Positions 1 through 6,803 of a stretch of DNA of 14,377 nucleotides are shown here, piece after piece (position 1 is the stretch's first letter; the number at the start of each line of letters is the position of its first letter). Position numbers and translations under genes: made by a program. The DNA comes from an uncultured Desulfobacterales bacterium (GTDB lineage Bacteria; Desulfobacterota; Desulfobacteria; Desulfobacterales; G020354645), in the NCBI GenBank assembly GCA_947259865.1, contig CAMYNZ010000043.1:1-14377 (forward strand). Direction: 5' to 3'. The notes beneath the pieces were generated by a model. The model was not told the DNA's origin. It did no database searches and worked only from the letters and a program-made list of their open reading frames with translations.

Positions 1-96
1 AGTCGAAGCCACTCCCACCCATATTAAAGACTGTAGTGTTTACCGACCCCCATCCAGAATGGATAGTGGGAGCGGCATCTTGCCGCGATTAATTAG
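1..96. repeat. REPIN-like repeat, copy 1 (inverted pair of REP-type hairpins; left end cut by window)
   Basis: On the plus strand, GTGGGA (66-71) is followed by a perfect 6-bp hairpin, GCGGCA/TGCCGC with loop TCT (72-86). An inverted partner, AGCCAC then TCCCAC, lies at 7-18, but the far arm of its hairpin is degenerate in the bases visible before the window edge. Positions 66-96 are identical to 1531-1561, and GTGTTTACC precedes the right REP at the same 30-nt distance in both copies (36 and 1501), so the two copies are homologous along their length. A GTGG head next to a short hairpin is the known layout of REP sequences mobilised by RAYT transposases. The element lies just downstream of the stop codon of the minus-strand gene ending at 121. 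Confidence 0.75.
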
Positions 97-120
97 AATT
101 TTCCGCAGGATCGCAGGGTA

Positions 121-1152
121 CTAGAGTGTCGGATGAAGCGACAGGCAGCCAACAAACGTATTTTGGCTGTAGCCTTCGCGGGTTTCATTTCCGGCTGCAG
201 GAAACGCCCGGCTGGCGCAACGGGAAAACAATAACCGGGGGGATTCTTCGGGTACACGGTATAGGGTCAAAGACGCCGAAAGTTGATGGTTTTTATCGGC
301 CGGCGCAACCGTAATTTTAACAGTCTCCATCGAGCGGGAGGTTGTCGGCAGTCGCTTGAGCTGATCCATTAAATGATCCTGCCAGGCCTCAATCTCGGCA
401 CTTTTTTGAGCATATACCGGAATGGCGTCGACCGTTAGTATTTTTTCCGGCTGTGACGCACTGTCAAGAAGATGGGCCAGGGCCGAACGGCTGCTGGTTA
501 CAAATAATCCCGAGCTATCCCGGCCCAGTTGCCGGTCGAATTGCATCATCCGAAACCAGGCCATAAACCGCTCTGGAATCATATATCCGGCGGCTTCGCT
601 CGAATTAAATACGCTGCTATGATTTTTACCCTCAAATTGATCCCCGGGTTGACGCCGGCCATGAAGGTTTGCCAGGAGGCTATTTTCCATGGCTTCGATT
701 GATGATAGATCCTGCCGCAGCCGTTCCTTTTCCATATCAAATTCCTGGGCAATCGCTAAAAACAACCGGGCGCCAAAGGTTGGATCCACCTCCCCGGATA
801 GCTGTTTTTGCGGTTCATCCTTTTTTATATCCGCCTTGATCCGTGATGGGGATGTTTCATCAAAAAAGGGGACTGTTTCAGCCAGATTTCTGGTAAAGGC
901 ATTTTGCAGTCCCCGGGAGTCATGGTGAAGGTTCGCCCATTCCCGGTAGTCTTTTAAAATCGCAGCCAGCCGCTCTTCATCGCCTTCAATCGGGATACGA
1001 ATCTCCACCAGACCTTTTTGCGACCAGCTCTGAAGGCTGTCAGATACGGTAAGGCGAGCCGGTTGATAGATTGTTGATTGCCGGAAACAAAAACCAAGGG
1101 CATCGACAACCGGTTTGGATATGTAGGTAAAGGGAAAGTATATGGGTTTCAT
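121..1152 (-). CDS. Conserved-looking hypothetical protein, 343 aa
   Basis: I do not recognise a named family. The protein has no evident signal peptide or membrane segment and appears soluble. An N-terminal part (about 1-110) contains an IRIPIEGDEERL stretch and a PFFDETS motif. A charged helical stretch (about 126-162) could form a coiled coil. A MIPERFMAWF motif lies at 191-200 and a C-terminal beta-rich part follows (about 275-340). The long, balanced reading frame argues for a real gene; from memory, similar proteins occur in other sulfate reducers, which I cannot verify here. The ATG at 1152 lacks a clear Shine-Dalgarno site. It is the last minus-strand gene in the window, separated from the CysK-CysRS gene by a 468-bp repeat-rich gap, so it may have its own promoter. 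The stop codon TAG lies inside CTAG (121-124), next to REPIN copy 1. Confidence 0.7.
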   Translation of the reverse strand: MKPIYFPFTYISKPVVDALGFCFRQSTIYQPARLTVSDSLQSWSQKGLVEIRIPIEGDEERLAAILKDYREWANLHHDSRGLQNAFTRNLAETVPFFDETSPSRIKADIKKDEPQKQLSGEVDPTFGARLFLAIAQEFDMEKERLRQDLSSIEAMENSLLANLHGRRQPGDQFEGKNHSSVFNSSEAAGYMIPERFMAWFRMMQFDRQLGRDSSGLFVTSSRSALAHLLDSASQPEKILTVDAIPVYAQKSAEIEAWQDHLMDQLKRLPTTSRSMETVKITVAPADKNHQLSASLTLYRVPEESPRLLFSRCASRAFPAAGNETREGYSQNTFVGCLSLHPTL

Positions 1153-1174
1153 TTTTCTGAGAAAGTATTAAGTG

Positions 1175-1238
1175 TTAGGTTTTAGGTTTTAAGTATTTGT
1201 AATAACATAAAAATATATACTTAACACCTAAAACTTTA
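1175..1238. repeat. Long AT-rich imperfect hairpin built from a TTAGGTTTT-type word
   Basis: The left arm (1175-1200) consists of repeated TTAGGTTTT-like words. The right arm (1213-1238) is its reverse complement at 21 of 26 positions, with a 12-nt loop. It lies between the fusion gene and the unknown gene on the minus strand. A terminator role is possible, but neither strand shows a clean U-run after the stem. Confidence 0.6.
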
Positions 1239-1262
1239 ATCCGCCAAAGAACTCTGGCGGAT
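1239..1262. repeat. TCCGCCA hairpin repeat, copy 1
   Basis: A perfect 8-bp stem, ATCCGCCA (1239-1246) with TGGCGGAT (1255-1262), encloses an 8-nt loop ending in ACTC. The same stem and a similar loop recur in the same orientation at 1426-1447, so this is a small repeat family and not a chance palindrome. Confidence 0.65.
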
Positions 1263-1425
1263 AAAACCTAAAACATGATGAATTCAGCTTTTTACGGCGT
1301 GAGCGAATGCCTTTAAAACCGATAAAAAACTTTTTAAAGTAATTTCCGGGACATAATACTAGAAGCCATCTCAAAAATAGTAGATCGCGTTCTATGGTAA
1401 GGCGTCCCGCGGTTTGAAAGCGGAG

Positions 1426-1447
1426 TCCGCCAACGCACTCTGGCGGA
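1426..1447. repeat. TCCGCCA hairpin repeat, copy 2
   Basis: A 7-bp perfect stem, TCCGCCA (1426-1432) and TGGCGGA (1441-1447), encloses loop ACGCACTC, close to the loop of copy 1. It sits inside the fold-back element between its left arm and the REP pair. Confidence 0.65.
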
Positions 1448-1461
1448 TGAACGTACACCTC

Positions 1462-1552
1462 GTGGCTGGAAGCCACTCCCACCAATTTTTGATGATCATG
1501 GTGTTTACCAAACTTTATCCAATATGAATAGTGGGAGCGGCATCTTGCCGCG
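1462..1552. repeat. REPIN-like repeat, copy 2 (two inverted REP hairpins)
   Basis: The left REP is read on the minus strand: GTGGGA (1482-1477) precedes a perfect stem GTGGCT/AGCCAC with loop TCC (1476-1462). The right REP is on the plus strand: GTGGGA (1531-1536) then stem GCGGCA/TGCCGC with loop TCT (1537-1551). Both have a GTGG head, a 6-bp stem and a 3-nt loop, so the pair matches the REPIN layout known from gamma-proteobacteria. The spacer shares GTGTTTACC with copy 1 at the window start. Confidence 0.75.
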
Positions 1553-1620
1553 ATTAATTAGCATTTCAAGCCGCGAGACAACGCAGCCATTGGACGCTAG
1601 ATGCATTTTTGAGATAGCTT

Positions 1621-3897
1621 CTAGATCTTTTGATCCCTTACTACCACCCCGCGTGATTCCAGCCGATCCCGAATCTTATCAGCAACCTTCCAGTTTTTAG
1701 CCGCCCGGGCCTTTTCTCTTTCATTTAGCAGCCTTTGCACTTCGGGACCAGAGTCCGTATCTCCAAAATCAAATATATTAAGTACCGTATTGATGCTCCG
1801 GAAAGCCTCGATAATTTTGGCCGCACCGGCCTGATCGATTTCTTTTTTCAATACCAGGATATTCGCCTGTTTAATGATTTGGAAGATCGATGCCATGGCC
1901 GCTGATATATTCAAATCATCATCCATGGCGGTGGTGAAACCGTTTTTGATATCGTAAAGCAGCTGATTGAGATCGCTGTAAGCCTGACCCGCGTTTACCC
2001 TTCGTAAACTTCGTATGCAGGCATTAATCCGTTTCAGTGAGCGCCTGGCATTTTCCATTCTGTCCTGTGAAAAGGTCACCGGTTTTCCATAGTGATTTGA
2101 AATCAGCCAGTATCGGATTTCTCTGCCGTTGTAGCCCATGTGGGTGAGATCTTCGAGAGTGAGACCGCCACCTTTTTCATCCACCTTTTTGCCGTCGATC
2201 AGCACCCGGTCGCAATGGATCCAATATTTAGCACCCGGCGCCCCGTCCAAAGCTCTGGAAATGGCAATGATATTTTCATGGTGCGGAAACATTACCTCCC
2301 GGCTGCTGGCGTGGATATCATAGCTTTCCCCGAGGTATTTTCGGCAGATCGCTGCACACTGTAGATGCCATGAAGGCCGTACATTGCCCCAGGTAGATTT
2401 GGTATAGATCCCCCTTTTAAGTTCGGAAAGTTTAGAGCGTTTAAAAAGGGTGAAATCCCTGGGATTATCCTTTTCGTACTCATCCAGATCAACCGTGGCG
2501 CCGAGCTTTATTTTATTAATATCAATGCCGGAAAGATTGCCGTATTCAGAGATCCGCGAAATATTGAAATATAACGACCGCAGTTTTTCATAGGCAAATC
2601 CCTTTTGGGAGAGTTTTTCCGCCAGCCTGACCATGTCATCAACATGATCACTGGCCCTCGGATACTTTTGCGCGGGCTTTATACCCACGAAATCCAGATC
2701 CTCTTTGATAAACCCGGTGTGCCGGTCGGTAAATTCGGCTAATTCCTGGCCGGCTTTATCTGAACCGTTAATGGTCTTGTCATCAAGATCCGTAATATTC
2801 ATAATATGCTTGACGGCAAAACCCCTGTATTCCAGGTAACGGCACAAAAGATCGGAAGACAGCAGGCGCCTGATTTCACCCACATGCATTCTCGCGTGGG
2901 CGGTGGGGCCGCATGAATAAACCGAAACCTTACCCGGCACAAGCGGTTCAAGCGATTCTTTTTTCCGACTCATGGTGTTGAACAGTTTCAATACGAACTC
3001 GTCTTTTACGGTAAAAACCGGTGTGCTCAGATATCGCTCGCCACTGTCGGGAAAAATAACGACAATCGTGCCCTCTTCCAGATCTTCAGCCTCTCTTTGA
3101 GCAACAGCCATTGCCGCACCACTGCTCATTCCCACAAATAGACCTTCCTGTTTTGCAAGCCGCCGTGTCATCTCAAAGGCTTCTTCATCATCTATATTAA
3201 CCTTTTTATCCAGACGCTGCTTTTCAAAAATCTCGGGGCAGTAAGCCTCCTTCATATTTTTCAAGCCCTGGATTTTATGACCGAGGTAGGGTTCGACGCC
3301 CACGATCTGGATCGCCGGGTTATACGCTTTCAGTTTTCTTGAAACACCCATTAGTGTGCCGGAGGTACCCATAGTGGCGACCAGGGTTGAGATAACCCCC
3401 TGGGTTTGTTTCCATATTTCCTCTGCCGTACCATGGTAATGGGCTTTCCAGTTGGCCTGGTTGTTAAACTGATCCGCCATAAAAAATGTATCGGGGTTTT
3501 CCCTGGCCAATCGGTAAACCTCTTCGATGGCCCCATCCGTTCCGAGATGGCCCGGGGTCAAAAGAATTTCGGCACCGCGGGCCTTTAAAATTTTTTGACG
3601 CTCAATGCTGACTGCTTCGGACATGGCCAGAAGAAGCTTGTAGCCCTTTACCGCGCATACCATTGCCAATCCGATCCCGGTATTACCGCTGGTGGCTTCA
3701 ATGATGGTTTTGTCGGGTGTCAGTTGACCGGATTCCTCACCGGCTTCAATCATTGCGAGCGCTATGCGATCTTTTACCGAACCACCGGGGTTAAAATACT
3801 CCAGCTTGGCAAGTATTCTGACGCTCGGATTGGGATTGAGATTCCTGATCTCAACCACCGGTGTGTTACCGATGGTATTCAGAATTGATGGGCGCAT
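1621..3897 (-). CDS. cysS: Fused O-acetylserine sulfhydrylase (CysK-like) and divergent cysteinyl-tRNA synthetase
   Basis: A 758-residue, two-domain protein. Residues 1-300 are a PLP fold-type II cysteine synthase: GNTP at 10-13, PLP lysine K42 in GGSVKDR, TSGNTG at 69-74, a GTSGT phosphate loop at 177-181, and PDSGERYLST at 283-292. Residues about 303-758 are CysRS-like, near the usual 460-residue length: CGPT at 329-332, HIGH-like HVGE at 338-341, zinc ligands C329, C514 and H539, and an ADKIRDRLESRG helix near the C-terminus. Two key elements differ: the KMSKS loop reads KKVDEKGGG (570-578), and the glutamate that is the fourth zinc ligand in E. coli CysRS is isoleucine (I543). The domain may charge tRNA in a modified way or activate cysteine for another acceptor. 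I chose the ATG at 3897 because GGATGAG lies just upstream; a GTG at 3912 would add five residues. The stop abuts the fold-back element. Confidence 0.9.
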   Translation of the reverse strand: MRPSILNTIGNTPVVEIRNLNPNPSVRILAKLEYFNPGGSVKDRIALAMIEAGEESGQLTPDKTIIEATSGNTGIGLAMVCAVKGYKLLLAMSEAVSIERQKILKARGAEILLTPGHLGTDGAIEEVYRLARENPDTFFMADQFNNQANWKAHYHGTAEEIWKQTQGVISTLVATMGTSGTLMGVSRKLKAYNPAIQIVGVEPYLGHKIQGLKNMKEAYCPEIFEKQRLDKKVNIDDEEAFEMTRRLAKQEGLFVGMSSGAAMAVAQREAEDLEEGTIVVIFPDSGERYLSTPVFTVKDEFVLKLFNTMSRKKESLEPLVPGKVSVYSCGPTAHARMHVGEIRRLLSSDLLCRYLEYRGFAVKHIMNITDLDDKTINGSDKAGQELAEFTDRHTGFIKEDLDFVGIKPAQKYPRASDHVDDMVRLAEKLSQKGFAYEKLRSLYFNISRISEYGNLSGIDINKIKLGATVDLDEYEKDNPRDFTLFKRSKLSELKRGIYTKSTWGNVRPSWHLQCAAICRKYLGESYDIHASSREVMFPHHENIIAISRALDGAPGAKYWIHCDRVLIDGKKVDEKGGGLTLEDLTHMGYNGREIRYWLISNHYGKPVTFSQDRMENARRSLKRINACIRSLRRVNAGQAYSDLNQLLYDIKNGFTTAMDDDLNISAAMASIFQIIKQANILVLKKEIDQAGAAKIIEAFRSINTVLNIFDFGDTDSGPEVQRLLNEREKARAAKNWKVADKIRDRLESRGVVVRDQKI

Positions 3898-3923
3898 ATT
3901 ACACTCATCCACAATGATAGTTG

Positions 3924-3952
3924 ATTATAAAAAATATTGCCCGATAGCTCAC
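3924..3952 (-). promoter_or_regulatory. Possible promoter of the cysK-cysS fusion gene
   Basis: On the minus strand a consensus -10 hexamer TATAAT (3929-3924) lies about 27 nt upstream of the ATG. The -35 position at 17-bp spacing reads GTGAGC, sharing only the central TGA with consensus. The 137-nt gap after tmk allows a separate transcript, but the weak -35 makes this tentative. Confidence 0.3.
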
Positions 3953-4034
3953 ACATTTGTTTCGGCCCCGGCGACGGGAATTGGCGCAAACACCACCGCA
4001 AGCGGATGGGGTATAAAAAAACTTTAATTAACAA

Positions 4035-4655
4035 TCACGATATGACATCAATGATATCCCGGCGCACTTTATTTTCATCCCGGGTGGCGTCAATTATACG
4101 AAACCGCTGGGGTTCAAGGCGTGCAAGTTCAAGGTAACCGGCCCTTACTTTTTTATGAAATGAGAGATTCTCTTTCTCAAACCGGGACTCTACATCGTCT
4201 CTTTTTCCGTTGTCGATCTGGGCCCAGGCCCGGGACAACCCGATATCCGCAGGCAAATCCAGTAAAATCGTGACATCCGGTTTTAATCCTTCCAGAACCA
4301 ATTCGTGCAGTTTAAGTATCTGCTTGACGTCCAGTCCTCTGGCATATCCCTGATACACCACGGTGGCATCAAAAAAACGATCACACAACACCGTCTTGCC
4401 CGCCGATAGTGCGGGTAGCACAAGCTCTTTTACATGCTGGGCCCGATCCGCCAGGTACAGAAAAAGTTCACTGACCGGGCAGATATTTTTACTTGCAGGA
4501 TCCAGCAAAATGGAACGGATCTTTTTTCCGATTTCAGTGCCGCCCGGTTCCCGGGTCACGATGCATTCCTGACCCCGGTGTTCAAAATGCGTTTTGATGT
4601 ATTTTAGCTGGGTTGTTTTGCCGGACCCCTCAATGCCTTCAAAAGTGATAAACAT
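4035..4655 (-). CDS. tmk: Thymidylate kinase (dTMP kinase)
   Basis: 206 residues, the usual length. It phosphorylates dTMP to dTDP with ATP in the cytoplasm, an essential step to dTTP. The P-loop GIEGSGKT is at 7-14, the TREPGGT segment at 34-40, the DR motif in DRFFDATVVYQG starts at 92, and a LID-like stretch rich in R, K and E lies at about 142-170. The ATG at 4655 gives the canonical MFITFEG start; no strong Shine-Dalgarno site precedes it. It follows the HD-domain gene on the same strand after a 126-nt gap filled by a word-repeat hairpin. In many bacteria tmk neighbours holB; here holB is in the window but on the other strand about 6 kb away. Confidence 0.95.
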   Translation of the reverse strand: MFITFEGIEGSGKTTQLKYIKTHFEHRGQECIVTREPGGTEIGKKIRSILLDPASKNICPVSELFLYLADRAQHVKELVLPALSAGKTVLCDRFFDATVVYQGYARGLDVKQILKLHELVLEGLKPDVTILLDLPADIGLSRAWAQIDNGKRDDVESRFEKENLSFHKKVRAGYLELARLEPQRFRIIDATRDENKVRRDIIDVIS

Positions 4656-4691
4656 ATGATTCGTTAGTGGGTTTGATTGGTATATTTAGTT

Positions 4692-4784
4692 TAATTGGTT
4701 GAATTAGTTGAATTGGTTAGTAATGTTGCGATCTTTTTTGACGTATTGAACAAATCCAACCAATACAACCAATTGAACCGGTTA
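4692..4784. repeat. Long imperfect hairpin built from a TTGAATTGG-type word
   Basis: The left arm (4692-4720) repeats TTGAATTGG-like words. The right arm (4756-4784) is its reverse complement at 23 of 29 positions, with a 35-nt loop; two of the mismatches become G-U pairs in RNA. It fills most of the gap between the HD gene and tmk and includes the HD gene's stop codon. No U-run marks it as a conventional terminator. Confidence 0.6.
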
Positions 4785-5726
4785 TTTACCTTTATAAAAA
4801 TGCCGTTCCAAAAGTCGGTGATAGGATGTCCAGGTCTCGTTGGAATCGTCCGACGCCATAAACTCGCGTATGCTGTTTACCTTTGAGTCGATCTCATCAA
4901 TATAATTCAGCAATACGGCCTCGATGGTTTTGGGTGGTTCAGGTGATCCGAATTGCCTGCTACCGTGATGACTCACGATCATGTGTTTAAGCAGAATCGC
5001 TTGTTCTTCGGGAAAATCTTTTACTTTACCCAGTTTTACGTCAACCAACTGAATTCCGATAACAATGTGACTTATTAAACGCCCCTGGTCGCTATAATCT
5101 ATTTTAGAGGTGTATTCGAATTCCGTTATCTTGCCAATATCGTGCAGAATGGCACCCGCAAGCAGCAGATCTCGATCTATTCCACCGTAATGTTCTGCAA
5201 TCCGGTCCGCCATCAGTGCCATCGAGAGCGTATGTTCGAGCAGGCCGCCAATATAGGCATGGTGCATTTTTTTTGCTGCCGGTGCATGCTTGAATTTGTG
5301 GACAAATTCCTCGTCAGCCCAGAACGCATCAAAAAGTTCGCGTAAATAAACGGTGGACATCGAAGCGGTTACCTTTAACAGACGCTCGTACATCGCGTTA
5401 ATATCACGCTGGGTGGCGGGAATAAATTCTGAAGGGTCAACATCATCATTCGAACAGGCTTGCATTTCCTTGACAACAAACTGAAGGGTTTCCCTGTATT
5501 CAGAAATGTTTCCTTTGGAACGCACAAAGTCACCCGATTGCAATCGGGCGGATATTGCGTCGACATTATCCCATACTACGCCTTTTATACTGCCGGTTTT
5601 ATCTGACAGGACGATATTCAAATAATTGTCTCCATTCTTTTTTTGAGCCACGTGTTTGTCGGATAAAACAAAGATATCATCAACGGCATCGCCGGCTTTG
5701 ATATCTTTGATAAATATCTTTTTCAT
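4782..5726 (-). CDS. OB-fold plus HD-domain protein, YhaM-like 3'-5' exoribonuclease
   Basis: 314 residues, matching the YhaM/CBF1 family in length and order. An N-terminal OB fold (about 15-90) includes YLNIVLSDKTGSIKGVVWDN, a typical nucleic-acid-binding strand pattern. The HD metal-dependent phosphohydrolase domain (about 155-290) has H165 in GLLEHT, the HD pair at 195-196 in LHDIGK, H220, HH at 253-254 in SHHGS, and NYIDEIDSK at 274-282. Family members trim RNA and sometimes DNA 3' ends; the exact substrate here is inferred. The ATG at 5726 has a good Shine-Dalgarno site, GGAAGG (complement of 5734-5739), with 7-nt spacing. A minus-strand TATAAT lies at 5752-5747, but its -35 is poor. It sits between surE and tmk, a nucleotide and nucleic-acid metabolism neighbourhood. 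Confidence 0.88.
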   Translation of the reverse strand: MKKIFIKDIKAGDAVDDIFVLSDKHVAQKKNGDNYLNIVLSDKTGSIKGVVWDNVDAISARLQSGDFVRSKGNISEYRETLQFVVKEMQACSNDDVDPSEFIPATQRDINAMYERLLKVTASMSTVYLRELFDAFWADEEFVHKFKHAPAAKKMHHAYIGGLLEHTLSMALMADRIAEHYGGIDRDLLLAGAILHDIGKITEFEYTSKIDYSDQGRLISHIVIGIQLVDVKLGKVKDFPEEQAILLKHMIVSHHGSRQFGSPEPPKTIEAVLLNYIDEIDSKVNSIREFMASDDSNETWTSYHRLLERHFYKGK

Positions 5727-5821
5727 GATAACGCCTTCCGGGGTCCATTATATTAAGCGATTCTAAAGCTGCTATAACGACAGCTCATTTCAAGAGCAAG
5801 GGGTAATTTTTTAAATTCAGT

Positions 5822-5846
5822 TCTTCTCCCCTTTAGTTGGAGAAGA
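5822..5846. other. Hairpin in the surE to HD-gene gap
   Basis: TCTTCTCC (5822-5829) and GGAGAAGA (5839-5846) form a perfect 8-bp stem with a 9-nt loop in the 172-nt gap downstream of surE. On the minus strand, the direction of both genes, it is followed by an A/T-mixed tract and not by a U-run, so it may block 3' exonucleases or be a weak terminator. The rest of the gap shows nothing clear. Confidence 0.45.
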
Positions 5847-5898
5847 CAGCTTATTTTGCTTTAATTAACTACAACTAATCCGGACATGGTCCTTATAT

Positions 5899-6657
5899 TC
5901 AAAGGTCAAATTGCCATTTCCTGAGATCCTCAAGCACATGGTAATCCGTCATATCGCATTTTATCGGCGTTATGGAGATAAAATTTTTATGCAGTGCGGT
6001 TCCATCGATATCCAGGTTTTCACCCGCATAGGGTGCATCACAGCCCTGCCAATAATAGATGCGGTTGCGCGGATCAATCCGTTTTTCGATGTATTCGGGG
6101 TAAAGGTCAAGACCCTGTTGACTAAACCGGACACCGGCGGACTTTCCCAGTGATCCCTTTGGTATATTGACATTTAAAAAGGTCCCAAATGGCAGTTTTT
6201 TTTCGATAACTTTATCGGCCAACAATCGCACGAATCGGGCGGCGTCTTCATAGTGGTCAACAACGCGACAGTCTATCGAAACCGCAATGGCCGCGACACC
6301 GTATATCGCCGCTTCCCTGGCAGCAGCAACGGTCCCGGAATAATTTAGGTTGGCCCCCACATTGGCTCCCGGATTAATGCCTGCAATCACCAGGTCAGGT
6401 TTGGTGTCAAGTAATTCAAGAAATGCAAACTTTATGCAGTCGGCCGGTGTTCCGCTTACGGCATATCCCCGGTATCCGCCGTTTACATCGACCTGCTCGG
6501 CACGCAGGGGTTTTTCTAAGGTAATCGCATGCCCCACCGCACTGCGTTCACGATCCGGAGCAACCACGGTCACCGTGTACCGTCCCGACAGCATTTTGTA
6601 GAGCGCCCATATTCCCTCTGCATACACACCGTCATCATTTGTTAAAAGAATATTCAT
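5899..6657 (-). CDS. surE: 5'/3'-nucleotidase SurE
   Basis: 252 residues, the usual size. SurE is a metal-dependent nucleotidase releasing phosphate from 5'- or 3'-nucleoside monophosphates, often linked to stress survival. The start MNILLTNDDG carries the metal-binding pair D8-D9. The ERSAVGHAIT loop places S39 as a metal ligand, VSGTPADC is at 67-74, and N95 in AGINPGANVG completes the metal site. YSGTVAAAREA at 106-116 is another family signature. I chose the ATG at 6657, which matches the family's normal N-terminus and has GGA just upstream; a TTG at 6699 would add an atypical 14-residue extension. It is first in the minus-strand gene row and divergent from lptD. Confidence 0.95.
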   Translation of the reverse strand: MNILLTNDDGVYAEGIWALYKMLSGRYTVTVVAPDRERSAVGHAITLEKPLRAEQVDVNGGYRGYAVSGTPADCIKFAFLELLDTKPDLVIAGINPGANVGANLNYSGTVAAAREAAIYGVAAIAVSIDCRVVDHYEDAARFVRLLADKVIEKKLPFGTFLNVNIPKGSLGKSAGVRFSQQGLDLYPEYIEKRIDPRNRIYYWQGCDAPYAGENLDIDGTALHKNFISITPIKCDMTDYHVLEDLRKWQFDL

Positions 6658-6803
6658 AATTCCGTATTCCAAAATCGATATTAAGATGTTGATTGACAAT
6701 TACTATAACACCAAAGTAGGAATTATCCACAGTTATCTGAATAATTCCCCCCTCATACACCAACTTACCGCTTTTTAAATGCGGCCATTATCACAACTAC
6801 ATC
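6658..6803. other. Divergent surE/lptD intergenic region, surE side
   Basis: No gene is supported. A minus-strand TATAGT (complement of 6702-6707) could be a -10 for surE, but its -35 is poor. A plus-strand TTGACA at 6693-6698 has no matching -10. A short CCGC/GCGG hairpin lies near 6770-6787. The convincing promoter of the region is the plus-strand one starting at 6804. Confidence 0.4.

Larger units (their letters stand above)
1153..1358. other. Repeat-rich intergenic stretch left of the fold-back element
   Basis: No gene is supported here. From left to right it holds an AT-rich word-repeat hairpin (1175-1238), a TCCGCCA-type hairpin (1239-1262) flanked by ACCTAAAAC on the left and AACCTAAAAC on the right, and a stretch with a weak AT hairpin. 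One frame stays open across this region and the fold-back element (1228-1485, minus), but it merely translates the repeats. Confidence 0.6.
1359..1624. mobile_element. MITE-like fold-back element carrying a REPIN
   Basis: The outer 20 bases (1359-1378) match the reverse complement of 1605-1624 at 19 of 20 positions. The inverted similarity continues to 61 bp: a 12-bp block at 1408-1419 matches the reverse complement of 1564-1575 at 11 of 12 positions, and both blocks begin 49 bp from their outer ends. Both ends carry CTAG, which fits a 4-bp target duplication (or a TA duplication), as some IS5-group elements produce. There is no transposase, so movement would need one in trans. Inside are a TCCGCCA hairpin (1426-1447) and an inverted REP pair (1462-1552). 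The right CTAG contains the stop codon of the minus-strand fusion gene; if CTAG is the duplicated target, the pre-insertion gene would have ended at the same codon. Confidence 0.7.

Noticed and set aside
133..234. 33-codon plus-strand frame resembling a tiny lipoprotein (basic start, hydrophobic core, ISGC lipobox)
   Set aside because: It is antisense to the end of the 343-aa gene, has no ribosome-binding site, and is short enough to arise by chance.
1228..1485. 85-codon minus-strand open frame
   Set aside because: It runs across the TCCGCCA hairpins and the REPIN; its two similar peptides (HPPECVGGLRF and YPPEFFGGLKF) are just the two hairpin copies translated.
3898..4034. Small RNA or terminator between tmk and the fusion gene
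   Set aside because: Only very short GC stems (CCGC/GCGG) were seen and no U-run follows; nothing beyond a possible -10 hexamer is supported.
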